From assembly GCF_042657165.1 (NCBI RefSeq), contig NZ_JBHSNJ010000012.1, positions 186,001-250,000 of the forward strand: a stretch of DNA of 64,000 nt, read 5' to 3'. This DNA comes from Agrilutibacter niabensis. GTDB lineage: Bacteria > Pseudomonadota > Gammaproteobacteria > Xanthomonadales > Xanthomonadaceae. Shown here piece after piece: positions 16,905 through 26,035 of the stretch. The position numbers and the translations under genes were made by a program. The notes beneath the pieces are model-generated. The model was not told the origin of the DNA. It did no database searches and saw only the letters and a program-made list of their open reading frames with translations. Numbering within the stretch: position 1 is the stretch's first letter; each line of letters opens with the position of its first letter.

Positions 16905-17525
16905 TTAGACCGCGATCTGTGATGCCAGCGCCCGGTAGCGCCGGTGCAAGGCGGCTACCTGCTCACCGAGCAGCTCCAGCGAGCCGTCGTTGACGAGCAC
17001 ATCGTCTGCAATCGCCAGCCGCTGTGGGCGCGATGCCTGCGCCGTGATCATGCGTTCCGCCAAGGCATCGTCAATTCCGTCGCGCTGAATCAATCGGGCG
17101 CGTTGCACCTCCACGGCGACGTCGACCACCAGAATTCGCTGCAGCCACGGGTAAGCCGCGCGACCGCCGCCTTCCGCCAGCAGGGGGATCGCGGCGATGG
17201 CGTAAGGGCCTGTCGCGGCCTCGCATTCATGACGCAGCTGTGCGCGGACCAGCGGATGGACGATCGACTCGAGGCGTCGCCGTGCGGCCTCGTCGTTGAA
17301 CACGCGCTGCCGCATCGCCGTGCGGTCCAGGCTGCCATCGCCTGCAAGCACCGATTCACCGAATTCCGCCACGATGGACGCCAATCCCTGCGATCCGGGT
17401 GCCACGGCGGTGCGCGCCGCGATATCCGCGTCGGCCACGGCGACACCCAGCGCCTCGAAGCGCCGGGTCACTTCACTCTTGCCGGAAGCGACGCCGCCCG
17501 TGACGCCGATGATGTATCCGCTCAT
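16905..17525 (-). CDS. coaE: CoaE, dephospho-CoA kinase
   Basis: Last step of coenzyme A synthesis, phosphorylating the ribose 3'-hydroxyl of dephospho-CoA. In 206 residues: P-loop GVTGGVASGKSEV near residue 7, VADADIAART, VHPLVRAQL and LLAEGGGRAAYPWLQRILVVD, with a C-terminal lid RDGIDDALAERMITAQ. The start at 17525 gives the family N-terminus MSGYIIGVTGG; upstream open frame lies in pilD. It follows pilD by 92 bases on the same strand and converges with the Nudix gene (16-base gap). coaE beside pilin-biogenesis genes is a conserved gammaproteobacterial order. Confidence 0.97.
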   Translation of the reverse strand: MSGYIIGVTGGVASGKSEVTRRFEALGVAVADADIAARTAVAPGSQGLASIVAEFGESVLAGDGSLDRTAMRQRVFNDEAARRRLESIVHPLVRAQLRHECEAATGPYAIAAIPLLAEGGGRAAYPWLQRILVVDVAVEVQRARLIQRDGIDDALAERMITAQASRPQRLAIADDVLVNDGSLELLGEQVAALHRRYRALASQIAV

Positions 17526-17617
17526 GGCGGGATTCTCGCCGATCACAGGGGAGGTACGGGAGGGTGTGGTTGCTGCAAGCCGCCAGAGGCGCCAGACGGG
17601 GTAGGGCGGCGTGGTGC

Positions 17618-18481
17618 TTAAGCCAGCCCCGCGATGCGCATGTACGCATCGATCATCTTCTCGCCCCAGAAGAACACGATCCAGCCGGCAACGGCCAGGT
17701 ACGGTCCGAACGGAATCGGGACGGAGCGATCGCGCCCCTTCAGCGCCAGCCAGATGGAACCGATGACCGCGCCCACCACCGACGACAGCAGGATCGTCGG
17801 CAGCACACCCTTCAAGCCGGTCCAGGCACCGATCGCCGCCAGCAGCTTGAAGTCGCCGTGGCCCATGCCTTCCTTGCCGGTGAGCTGCTTGAATATCCAC
17901 CACACCGACCACAGGCTCGCGTACCCCGCGACGGCCCCCAGGAGCGCGGGCTTCACCGGCATGTACAGGTTGTCGGACGCCGCGATCAGCCCCAGCCACA
18001 TCAGCGGCAATGTCAGGCTGTCCGGCAGCAGCTGCGTGCGCAGGTCGATCCCCGACATGGCAATCAGGAAGCCGGTGAAGACGACCGCGCCGAAACCCTG
18101 CCAGCCGAAGCCGAATCGCCATACGGCAGCGACGAACAGCAGCATGGTCAACAGTTCGACCAGCGGATACTGCGGCGAAATCGGCGCCTTGCAGCTACGG
18201 CACTTGCCGCGCAGGACGAGCCAGCTGAAGACCGGGATGTTCTCGTACCAGCTCAGCTGGTGCTTGCAGTGCGGGCAGTGCGAAGGCTCGACCACGATCC
18301 CGGGCGGCGGCGGATCGTAAACCTCCGGCTGCTCCAGCACCTCGCGCGCATCGCGCTTCCACTCCCACTCCAGCCGCTTGGGCAGGCGCAGGATCACCAC
18401 GTTGAGGAAGCTGCCGACCAGCAGCCCGAATCCCGCCACCAGCGGATAGCCGATGGCGGGGTTCTGGTCCAGGAATGCCAT
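17618..18481 (-). CDS. pilD: PilD, prepilin peptidase / N-methyltransferase
   Basis: Inner membrane aspartic protease that cleaves the leader of type IV prepilins (and type II pseudopilins) and methylates the new N-terminus. The 287 residues show a zinc-binding cytoplasmic loop with CPHC and CRSC (about residues 72-97) and catalytic aspartates in SGIDLRTQLLPD and EGMGHGDFKLLA, with about eight membrane segments. The second pair GHGDFK is the classic peptidase motif. It lies 23 bases after pilC in the same operon; a pilin substrate, PilA, is encoded 18 kb away. Confidence 0.97.
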   Translation of the reverse strand: MAFLDQNPAIGYPLVAGFGLLVGSFLNVVILRLPKRLEWEWKRDAREVLEQPEVYDPPPPGIVVEPSHCPHCKHQLSWYENIPVFSWLVLRGKCRSCKAPISPQYPLVELLTMLLFVAAVWRFGFGWQGFGAVVFTGFLIAMSGIDLRTQLLPDSLTLPLMWLGLIAASDNLYMPVKPALLGAVAGYASLWSVWWIFKQLTGKEGMGHGDFKLLAAIGAWTGLKGVLPTILLSSVVGAVIGSIWLALKGRDRSVPIPFGPYLAVAGWIVFFWGEKMIDAYMRIAGLA

Positions 18482-18504
18482 TGATCAGGGATTCTTTGTT
18501 GGTG

Positions 18505-19755
18505 TTAGCCGACCGTCATGGCCAGCTTGAAGATCGGCAGGTACATGGCGATGACGATCGCGCCGACCATGGTGCCGATGACCACCATGACCATGGGTTC
18601 GATCAGGCTCGACAGCGCGTCGACCGCGTTGTTGACCTCCTGCTCGTAGAACTCGGCCACCTTGAACAGCATGGTATCCAGTGCGCCGGCTTCTTCGCCG
18701 ATCGCGGTCATCTGCACCACCATGTGCGGGAACAGGTTGACCTGCTTCATCGACACGTTGACCGGATAGCCCACGGCGACGTCGTTCTTCATGCGGTGCA
18801 CGGCCTGTTCGTACACTGTGTTGCCCGTGGCGCCCGCCACCGTATCCAGCGCTTCCACCAGCGGAACGCCGGCAGCGAAGGTCACCGCGAGCGTGCGCGC
18901 GAAGCGTGCGATCGCCGCATTGTGCAGCACCTGACCAATCACCGGCAGCTTGAGCATCATGCGGTCGATGAAATGAGCCATTGCGGGAGAGCGCTTCATG
19001 GCAAAAATGAAGCTGCCGATCGCAGCGGCCGCTCCGAGGGCGAATGCCCACCACCATCGCACCATGAAGGCCGACAGGCCAAAGACCAGTTCGGTGAAGG
19101 CAGGCAGGTCGGCACCGTAGCTTTGGAACGCTTCACGGAACTGCGGCACCACGAATACCAGCAGAATGCCGCAGACCAGGATGGCGACGGCGATGATCGT
19201 TGCCGGATAGAACAGGGCCTTCTTGATCTTGCCCTTCAGGGATTCGATGTTTTCCTTGTAGGTGGCAATCGTGTCCAGCACGGTCTCGAGCACGCCCGCC
19301 GATTCGCCGGCCTTGACCAGGTTGCGGTAGAGCTCGTCGAACTGCACCGGATGCTTGCTCATGGCCTCGTAGATCGATGAGCCGCTGCCGATATCCGCAT
19401 GGAGCGCTTCGACCAGCTCCTTCATCTTCAGGTTCTTCTGCCCGTTGCCGATGATTTCCAGCGAGTTCACGATGGGAACACCGGACTTCATCATCGTGGC
19501 GATCTGGCGGCTGAAAACGGCAATTTCCTTGGCCGTTATCTTGCTGCCGCTGCCGCCGAACAACGGCTTGGGCTTCGCCTTTACGACATTGGGCGTGATG
19601 CCCTGGCGGCGCAGTTCCGCACGCACCATGTTGGCGCTCTTGGCGGTTTGTTCGCCCTTCATGGTGACGCCGCGCTTGTCCTTGCCCTCCCAGACAAACA
19701 GGGTTAGCGGATTCTGGCGCACAGCGGTTTTGGTGGCGGTTCTGGTTGCGGACAC
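18505..19755 (-). CDS. pilC: PilC, type IV pilus inner membrane platform protein
   Basis: GspF-family membrane protein that couples the PilB/PilT motors to pilin assembly. In 416 residues there are two GspF repeats (GKDKRGVTMKGEQTA... VFSRQIATMMKSG and a second copy near residue 215 after AMKRSPAMAHFIDRMMLK) and three membrane helices, the last near the C-terminus. The start is GTG at 19755, preceded by a G-rich stretch (GGGGGA). It lies 72 bases downstream of pilB and 23 bases upstream of pilD. Confidence 0.96.
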   Translation of the reverse strand: MSATRTATKTAVRQNPLTLFVWEGKDKRGVTMKGEQTAKSANMVRAELRRQGITPNVVKAKPKPLFGGSGSKITAKEIAVFSRQIATMMKSGVPIVNSLEIIGNGQKNLKMKELVEALHADIGSGSSIYEAMSKHPVQFDELYRNLVKAGESAGVLETVLDTIATYKENIESLKGKIKKALFYPATIIAVAILVCGILLVFVVPQFREAFQSYGADLPAFTELVFGLSAFMVRWWWAFALGAAAAIGSFIFAMKRSPAMAHFIDRMMLKLPVIGQVLHNAAIARFARTLAVTFAAGVPLVEALDTVAGATGNTVYEQAVHRMKNDVAVGYPVNVSMKQVNLFPHMVVQMTAIGEEAGALDTMLFKVAEFYEQEVNNAVDALSSLIEPMVMVVIGTMVGAIVIAMYLPIFKLAMTVG

Positions 19756-19827
19756 GGTGTGGTCCCCCGGTTGTTTTATCTGTTACGGCAACGGCGAATG
19801 ACGCATGGATGCGGACATCATGCGACA

Positions 19828-21546
19828 TCAATCCTTGGTGACACGGTTGATTTCCGCCAGGCTGGTGACGCCGTTCTTCACCTTGATGAGGGCCGACTGG
19901 CGGAGGTCGCGCACCCCTGACTTCTGCGCGGCTTCCGCAATCTTCATCGCGTTGCCCCCCGCGAGCACGATGGCCTGGATTTCCTCGGTCATCGGCATGA
20001 CCTGGTAGATGCCGGTACGCCCTTTGTAACCCTCGGTGCAGTCCGGACAACCCACGGCTTCGTAGATCCTCATGCCACCGGCGATTTCCTCATGGGTGAA
20101 GCCTTCGGCCAGCAGGGCATGTTCGGGAATGTTCATCTCGCGCTTGCAGTCGTGCAGGCGGCGCGCCAGGCGCTGGGCGATCACTACCGTGACCGAGGAG
20201 GTGATGTTGAACGGCGCCACGCCCATGTTCATCAGGCGCGCGATGGTCTGCGGTGCGTCGTTGGTGTGCAGGGTGGAGAGCACCATGTGGCCGGTCTGCG
20301 CGGCCTTGACGGCGATTTCGGCCGTCTCGAGGTCGCGGATTTCGCCGACCATGATCACGTCCGGGTCCTGGCGCAGGAAGCTGCGCAGCGCGGCGGCGAA
20401 GGTCATGCCGCGCTTCACGTTCATCTGCACCTGGTTGATGCCGGGGACGCGGATTTCGACCGGGTCCTCGACGGTGGAGATGTTGCGCTCTTCGTTATTG
20501 AGGATATTGAGCGCGGTGTACAACGACACCGTCTTACCCGAGCCCGTGGGGCCGGTGACCAGCACCATCCCGTAGGGTTTGACTACCGCGTCGACGAAGA
20601 GTTTCTGCTGGTCGGACTCGTAACCCAGCTTCTCGATACCCAGTTTGGCCGCGCCGCCGTCGAGGATGCGTAGCACTACTTTCTCGCCGAACAGCGTAGG
20701 CAGGGTGCTGACGCGGAAGTCGACCTGCTTGGACTTCGACAGGTTGAGCTTGATGCGGCCGTCCTGAGGGACCCGCTTCTCGGCGATGTCCAATTGGGCC
20801 ATGACCTTCAGGCGCGCGGCAATGCGAGCCTGCAGCTTCACCGGGACCTTGGCGACCTGCTTGAGGATGCCGTCGATGCGCAGGCGCACGCGGTAGTCCG
20901 TCTCATACGGCTCGAAATGGATGTCCGACGCGCCCTTGCGGATCGCGTCCACCAATACCTTGTTGATGAACTTGACTACGGGTGTGTCGTCGCCCTTGGC
21001 GTCGACTCCGGAATCGCCGGCGGCGGCCAGGTCGTCGTCGCCGCCGGAGGTGGACAGGTTGTCCATCCCCTCCTCGTCGCCCATCGCATCATTCAGCGAA
21101 TCGGCGGTCGCGAGCCATTGCTCGATCGTCCGGTGAATCTTGTCCTCGTCGACGAGGATTGCCTCCACGACCAGGTTGCTCTGGAACTTGATCTCGTCCA
21201 ACGCGCGGGTGTTTGTGGGGTCGGCGATGCCGACGAACAGGCGGTTGCCGCGCTTGAACATCGGCAGCACGTTGTGCTTTCGGACCAGTTCCTCGCTGAC
21301 CAGTTTGATCGCGGTCTGCGCGGGATCGAGAGCTGCCACGTCGAAGAGCGGCATGCCGAACTCGATGGAGTTGGCCGCGGCGAGCTGAGCCTGGGTGACC
21401 AGGCGCTTCTCGACGAGATAGGCCGACATCGGCTTGCGCTCGGCGGTGGCGCCCGCCATGGCCTCCCGGGCTGGCTGCTCTTCCAGCACCCCGTCCATGA
21501 CGAGGCGACGGGCGATGCCGGTAATTCCCACCAGGTTGGCGGCCAT
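19828..21546 (-). CDS. pilB: PilB, type IV pilus extension ATPase
   Basis: Hexameric cytoplasmic motor that powers pilus extension. The 572 residues comprise the MshEN/T2SSE N-terminal domain (residues 1-170), then the ATPase with Walker A GPTGSGKTVSLYTAL near 335, Asp box ISTVEDPVEIRVPGINQVQ, Walker B DPDVIMVGEIRDLETAE and His box QTGHMVLSTLHTNDAPQT. In the C-terminal zinc region only CPDC and one further Cys (RRLHDCKRE) are visible, so the usual four-cysteine site appears to lack one. ATG 21546 has a good GAGGGG ribosome site; the frame extends 32 codons further but without family similarity. Upstream lies the divergent glycan island. Confidence 0.97.
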   Translation of the reverse strand: MAANLVGITGIARRLVMDGVLEEQPAREAMAGATAERKPMSAYLVEKRLVTQAQLAAANSIEFGMPLFDVAALDPAQTAIKLVSEELVRKHNVLPMFKRGNRLFVGIADPTNTRALDEIKFQSNLVVEAILVDEDKIHRTIEQWLATADSLNDAMGDEEGMDNLSTSGGDDDLAAAGDSGVDAKGDDTPVVKFINKVLVDAIRKGASDIHFEPYETDYRVRLRIDGILKQVAKVPVKLQARIAARLKVMAQLDIAEKRVPQDGRIKLNLSKSKQVDFRVSTLPTLFGEKVVLRILDGGAAKLGIEKLGYESDQQKLFVDAVVKPYGMVLVTGPTGSGKTVSLYTALNILNNEERNISTVEDPVEIRVPGINQVQMNVKRGMTFAAALRSFLRQDPDVIMVGEIRDLETAEIAVKAAQTGHMVLSTLHTNDAPQTIARLMNMGVAPFNITSSVTVVIAQRLARRLHDCKREMNIPEHALLAEGFTHEEIAGGMRIYEAVGCPDCTEGYKGRTGIYQVMPMTEEIQAIVLAGGNAMKIAEAAQKSGVRDLRQSALIKVKNGVTSLAEINRVTKD

Positions 21547-21705
21547 AATTCGAGCCCCTCGGATACTTCCCCATTCCGACTTTACCGCAATCGTGGCCGC
21601 GGGGAGCACTTGGTCCCGAGACGTCCCGCGATCTTTGCGCAAGATGTGACGAGTGCCCCTACCGCAATCTCCGGGCTGCTATCTTCTGCTCCCTAAGGGG
21701 GGCGT

Positions 21706-22563
21706 ATGAAGATTTCGGTGATCCTGCCGGCAAAGAACGAAGCGGAGGGCCTGGCCAGGACACTGCCCAGGCTGGTGGCCCTCATGCCAGAGGCAGAAAT
21801 CATCGTAGTTGACGATGGATCTACGGATGAGACTGCCGAAGTCAGCCGTCTACACGGAGCTACGGTCCTCTCGGCGCCCTATTCAATGGGTAACGGGGCG
21901 GCCATCAAGCGCGGGGCCCGGGCGGCATCCGGCGAGGTCATTGTGTTCATGGACGCCGACGGCCAGCATGACCCGGCGCTGATCCATGGCCTCCTCTCCA
22001 AGCTGAACGAGGGCTTCGACATGGTTGTCGGCGCCCGGAATGCGTCGGGTCAGGCCAATGTGGGGCGTGGCGTAGCCAATGCGTTCTATAACCGCCTGGC
22101 GAGTTGGATGACCGGCATGCGCGTCGCCGACCTCACGTCTGGGTTCCGGGCGGTGCGCGCGGAGCGCTTCCGCGAGTTCCTGTATCTGCTGCCGAACGGA
22201 TTCTCGTATCCAACGACCAGCACGATGGCGTTCTTCCGCAGCGCCTACCCGGTTGCATACGTGCCGATCCAGGTGGCGCGGCGCGTCGGAACGGCCAGCC
22301 ACATCCGCCCGATAAAGGACGGCGTGCGCTTCATGCTGATCATCTTCAAGATCGCAACGCTGTATTCGCCCGTGAAATTATTCGCCCCGATTTCGTTGGT
22401 CTTCTTCCTTGCGGGGCTAGGGCACTATGCATGGACATTCATTACCTCTGGCCGATTCACAAACATGAGCGTGCTCTTGTTCAGTGCGTCGGTGATCATC
22501 TTCCTTATTGGTCTGATTTCCGAACAGATCACAAGTCTTCTCTATCGGCGGGATGGGCTTTGA
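21706..22563 (+). CDS. GT2 glycosyltransferase, polyprenyl-phosphate (DPM1/GtrB-like) type
   Basis: 285 residues: an N-terminal GT-A domain, MKISVILPAKNEAEGLARTL, with EIIVVDDGSTDET and the metal motif FMDADGQHDP near residue 84, then two C-terminal membrane helices (about 222-245 and 252-272). That layout is typical of enzymes that transfer a sugar from a nucleotide donor to a polyprenyl phosphate, giving Pren-P-sugar for use on the periplasmic side. The donor here is unknown. The last third is noticeably more AT-rich than its neighbours. It is the first gene of the island, divergent from pilB (159-base gap), and overlaps gmd by 11 bases if gmd starts at its ATG. Confidence 0.85.
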   Translation: MKISVILPAKNEAEGLARTLPRLVALMPEAEIIVVDDGSTDETAEVSRLHGATVLSAPYSMGNGAAIKRGARAASGEVIVFMDADGQHDPALIHGLLSKLNEGFDMVVGARNASGQANVGRGVANAFYNRLASWMTGMRVADLTSGFRAVRAERFREFLYLLPNGFSYPTTSTMAFFRSAYPVAYVPIQVARRVGTASHIRPIKDGVRFMLIIFKIATLYSPVKLFAPISLVFFLAGLGHYAWTFITSGRFTNMSVLLFSASVIIFLIGLISEQITSLLYRRDGL

Positions 22564-23647
22564 CGTGAGGCGAGCATTGATTGCCGGCGTCACTGGACAG
22601 GACGGCGCCTATCTTGCGGAGCTGCTGCTGGAGAAGGGGTATGAAGTCCACGGAATAAAGCGGCGTGCTTCGTCATTCAACACCAAGCGCATCGACCACC
22701 TCTACCGCGATCCGCACGAGGCCGGCGTCCGGTTCTTCCTGCACCACGGCGACGTGACCGATTCGTCGAGCCTGATCCGCATCATGCAGCAGACTCAGCC
22801 GGACGAAGTCTACAACCTCGCCGCGCAGAGCCATGTCGCGGTGTCGTTCGAACAGCCCGAATACACCGCCGACACCAACGCGCTTGGCACGCTGCGCCTG
22901 CTCGAGGCGATCCGCATCCTTGGCATGCGCGACCGCACGCGCTTCTACCAGGCTTCCACCTCCGAGATGTACGGCATGGTGCAGGAGGTCCCGCAGCGCG
23001 AGACGACGCCGTTCTACCCGCGCTCACCGTACGCGGCCGCCAAGCTCTACGCGTACTGGATCACGGTGAACTACCGCGAAGCGCACGGCATCCACGCGAG
23101 CAATGGCATCCTGTTCAACCACGAGTCGCCGGTGCGCGGCGAGAACTTCGTCACCCGCAAGATCACGCGCGGGCTGGCGCGCATCAAGCTCGGGCTGCAG
23201 CCGTGCCTGTACCTGGGCAACCTCGACGCCAAGCGTGACTGGGGCCACGCGCGCGACTACGTCGTCGCGCAATGGTTGATCCTGCAGCAGGACAATCCGG
23301 GCGATTACGTGATCGCCTCGGGGCACCAATACAGCGTGCGCGAGTTCGTCACCGCGGTCGCGCGCGAGCTGGACATCGACCTCACCTGGCGCGGCAGCGG
23401 CCTGGACGAGCAGGGCGTCGACGGCGAAGGACGGGTGATCGTCGCGGTCGATCCGCGCTACTTCCGTCCTTCGGAAGTCGACACGCTGCTGGGCGATGCA
23501 TCCAAGGCGAAGCGCGAGCTCGGCTGGTCGGCGACGATCGGTTTCGACGACCTCGTGCGCGAAATGGCGCAGGCCGACCTGCATGCCGCTCAGCGCGACG
23601 CCCTGATCACGCAGCACGGCTATCGCGCCGACGACTTCAACGAGTAG
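22553..23647 (+). CDS. gmd: GDP-mannose 4,6-dehydratase
   Basis: Extended short-chain dehydrogenase making GDP-4-keto-6-deoxy-D-mannose, precursor of GDP-fucose, GDP-rhamnose and related sugars. In 364 residues: cofactor motif GVTGQDGAYLAELLL near residue 12, IKRRASSFNTKRIDHLY, catalytic STSEMYG and SPYAAAKLYAYW (the Y-x3-K pair), ILFNHESPVRGENFVTRKI and GNLDAKRDWGHARDYV. These are all hallmarks of Gmd rather than other SDRs. The start could be the ATG at 22553 or, without overlap, a GTG at 22565. A second Gmd-like gene lies at 27062. Confidence 0.95.
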   Translation: MGFDVRRALIAGVTGQDGAYLAELLLEKGYEVHGIKRRASSFNTKRIDHLYRDPHEAGVRFFLHHGDVTDSSSLIRIMQQTQPDEVYNLAAQSHVAVSFEQPEYTADTNALGTLRLLEAIRILGMRDRTRFYQASTSEMYGMVQEVPQRETTPFYPRSPYAAAKLYAYWITVNYREAHGIHASNGILFNHESPVRGENFVTRKITRGLARIKLGLQPCLYLGNLDAKRDWGHARDYVVAQWLILQQDNPGDYVIASGHQYSVREFVTAVARELDIDLTWRGSGLDEQGVDGEGRVIVAVDPRYFRPSEVDTLLGDASKAKRELGWSATIGFDDLVREMAQADLHAAQRDALITQHGYRADDFNE

Positions 23648-23652
23648 CGCGC

Positions 23653-25173
23653 ATGCGCCTGGCGCGGAACATGGCGGCGGGGATGGCCAACTCGGTCGTC
23701 CTCGTCCTGATCAACCTCATCGCGCTGCCGTTCTACCTGCGCTTCCTCGGCATGGAGGCGTACGGCCTGATCGGGTTCTACGCGACGCTGCAGGCGGTGC
23801 TGCAAGTGCTCGACCTCGGCCTGGCGCCGACGGTCAGCCGCGAAATCGCGCACGGCGCGGAAACCGGCCAGCAACGCCGCTCGGCCTCGCTGCTGCGCAC
23901 GCTCGGCGTGGTGTACGTCGGCGTCGCGGTGGCGATCGCCGCCATCGTCGCGTCGATCGCGCCGTGGATCGGCGCGCATTGGCTGCAGGCGAAAGCCTTG
24001 CCGGAAGCCACCGTCGCCCAGGCCGTCGCGCTGATGGGCGTGAACCTCGCCTGCCGCTGGCCCATCAGCCTGTACCACGGCGCGCTGGTCGGCGCGCACC
24101 GACTCGCGCGTTCTGCCGCGACGAGCATGACGATCAACATCCTCGCGGCAATCACCACCCTCTCGGTGCTCGCCTGGGGCGTGCGCAGCATCCAGGCGTT
24201 CTTCGTGGTGCAAGCAGGCTTCGGGTTACTGCAGGCGATCGTGTTGCGCGTGCTCGCGCGGCGGGCGGTGGGGGAACGCGGCGCGCCCTACGATTTCGGC
24301 GATCTGAAACGGGTAGGGCACTTCTCCGCGTGGATGGGGGGCGTGGCGATCGGCGGCCTCCTGCTCACGCAGGTCGACAAGCTCGTGCTGAGCCGCACGC
24401 TCGACCTCGCGACGTTCGGCCATTACGTGCTCGCCACGCTGGTCGTCAGCGGCCTGCAGGTGCTGACCACGCCGCTGTTCAGCGCGCTTTTCCCCAAGCT
24501 TTCTGCGTTGCTCGCGCGCGGCGACATCGTGTCGCTCGAATATCTCTACGACGCGGGCACCCGGCTGTTCGCCACGGCGCTCTTCGCGATCGCCTTCCTG
24601 CTCGTGTTCCAGGTGGGGGCCCTGCTCGACATCTGGTTGCGTAATCCCGCGCTGTCGGCGGATGTCGCGCCTTTGGTCGCGTGGATGGCGATCGGCATGT
24701 CGCTTAGCGGCATCATGTATTTCCCCTACACGCTGCAGCTGGCCGCGGGCAAGCCCAGGCTGGCCTTCTTCACCACGCTGGTCCTGCTCCTCGTGATGCT
24801 GCCGCTGGTGATCCTGCTGGCGGTGCGATTCGGCGCGCGCGGCGGCGCCTGGGCGTGGGCGATCCTCGGTGTGCTCCACGTGCTGCTCGGAACGTGGCTG
24901 ACCGGGCGCAAGGTGATGGCCTTCGCAGGTTGGCCATGGCTCACGCGCAATGTCGTGGTGCCCTTCATGGCCACCCTGCTGCCAGCGTTGCTTGGCGCGT
25001 GGATTTGCCGCACGCTCGCGGTCGGCCCATGGGTGGCCGCGGGGATCGGCGGACTCGCCGCGCTCGCGGGGATCGGACTTGGCGTCGCCGGGACGTTCGC
25101 GCCCCGGGAATTCCGCCGCGTCATCGACATGGCGCTCGGTCGTCCGACGCCCGCCGGGCACGGCCTTTCTTGA
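23653..25173 (+). CDS. Wzx-like polysaccharide flippase (MOP superfamily)
   Basis: 506 residues with about 12-14 hydrophobic segments and the polysaccharide-biosynthesis/MATE pattern. It starts MRLARNMAAGMANSVVLVLINLIALPFYLRFLGMEAYGL..., where the PFYLRFLG-x-E-x-YGLIGFY block is the usual N-terminal signature. It would move an undecaprenyl-linked oligosaccharide across the inner membrane. It starts five bases after gmd. No Wzy polymerase accompanies it in the island, suggesting either a non-polymerised glycan or a polymerase elsewhere. Family call is firm; substrate unknown. Confidence 0.88.
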   Translation: MRLARNMAAGMANSVVLVLINLIALPFYLRFLGMEAYGLIGFYATLQAVLQVLDLGLAPTVSREIAHGAETGQQRRSASLLRTLGVVYVGVAVAIAAIVASIAPWIGAHWLQAKALPEATVAQAVALMGVNLACRWPISLYHGALVGAHRLARSAATSMTINILAAITTLSVLAWGVRSIQAFFVVQAGFGLLQAIVLRVLARRAVGERGAPYDFGDLKRVGHFSAWMGGVAIGGLLLTQVDKLVLSRTLDLATFGHYVLATLVVSGLQVLTTPLFSALFPKLSALLARGDIVSLEYLYDAGTRLFATALFAIAFLLVFQVGALLDIWLRNPALSADVAPLVAWMAIGMSLSGIMYFPYTLQLAAGKPRLAFFTTLVLLLVMLPLVILLAVRFGARGGAWAWAILGVLHVLLGTWLTGRKVMAFAGWPWLTRNVVVPFMATLLPALLGAWICRTLAVGPWVAAGIGGLAALAGIGLGVAGTFAPREFRRVIDMALGRPTPAGHGLS

Positions 25174-25186
25174 TTGGAGCGTGGGG

Positions 25187-26035
25187 ATGCTGGGCAGGGC
25201 CATCGACTACCTGATCGACTACAAGGATCGCCAGCGCGTCGCGATCGCGCTCGCGAAGGGCGGCGCTTCGATGCTTTCGCGACAGGTCGACCTGCGGGAC
25301 CCCGCCACGTGGGAGTTCTCGGGCTTCAGCCAGAACGGCGAGGACGGGATCATCGACGTGCTGCGCCGCCAGCTGACATCCGCCAATCGCTGCGTCGTCG
25401 AGATCGGCGCTGCCGACGGCACTGAGAACAACAGCAGCTGGCTGCTGACTACCGCCGGCTACGAAGGCCTGTTGATCGAAGGCGACCCACGCCAATCGGC
25501 GCGCGCGCGCCGCAACGTCGCGCGTTACAGCATCGGCAGCCAATGCGTGTCGATGTTCGTCACCCTCGAGTCGGTGGATTCAATCCTGACGAAGGCGCCG
25601 CACCGCAATCCGGACGTGTTCTCCCTCGACATCGACGGCAACGACTACCACATCGCCAATGCGCTGTTCGATCGCGGCTTCCGGCCGAAGATCGTGTCGG
25701 TGGAATACAACTCGGCGTTCGGCCCGGAGCGCAGCGTCGCGTCGAAATACGCAGCCGATTTCCGCCGCGCGACCGCGCACCCATCGCTGCTGTACTACGG
25801 CGTGTCCGTCGGCGGGTGGAAGACGTTCTTCGCGCGCCGCGGATATCGCTTCATCACGGTCGATGCCAACGGCGTGAATGCGTTCTTCGTCGATCCGGCG
25901 CACTTCGATGCCGGGTTCGTCGACGGCGTGCAGGGCCTCGCCTTCGCGGAAAACCGCTACCAGCTGCGCGCGCAGGGCCGCGACCATGCGGGCCAGTTCG
26001 CGCTGATCGCCGACCAGCCGCTCGAGCAGGTGTGA
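25187..26035 (+). CDS. FkbM-like putative methyltransferase
   Basis: 282 residues, soluble. The stretch SGFSQNGEDGIIDVL near residue 44, then VVEIGAADGTENNSSWLL and LLIEGDPRQSARARRNV, resembles the SAM-binding core of FkbM-type O-methyltransferases: a glycine-rich loop followed by an acidic strand end. DVFSLDIDGNDYHI and VSVEYNSAFGPE fit the downstream strands. It could O-methylate a sugar of the glycan, but substrate and even activity are inference. ATG 25187 follows GGAG with good spacing; GTG 25181 is possible. It lies 13 bases after the flippase and directly abuts the next gene. Confidence 0.65.
   Translation: MLGRAIDYLIDYKDRQRVAIALAKGGASMLSRQVDLRDPATWEFSGFSQNGEDGIIDVLRRQLTSANRCVVEIGAADGTENNSSWLLTTAGYEGLLIEGDPRQSARARRNVARYSIGSQCVSMFVTLESVDSILTKAPHRNPDVFSLDIDGNDYHIANALFDRGFRPKIVSVEYNSAFGPERSVASKYAADFRRATAHPSLLYYGVSVGGWKTFFARRGYRFITVDANGVNAFFVDPAHFDAGFVDGVQGLAFAENRYQLRAQGRDHAGQFALIADQPLEQV

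Noticed and set aside
21547..21705. Possible sigma-54 promoter for pilB
   Set aside because: No GG-N10-GC pair in the right direction was found.
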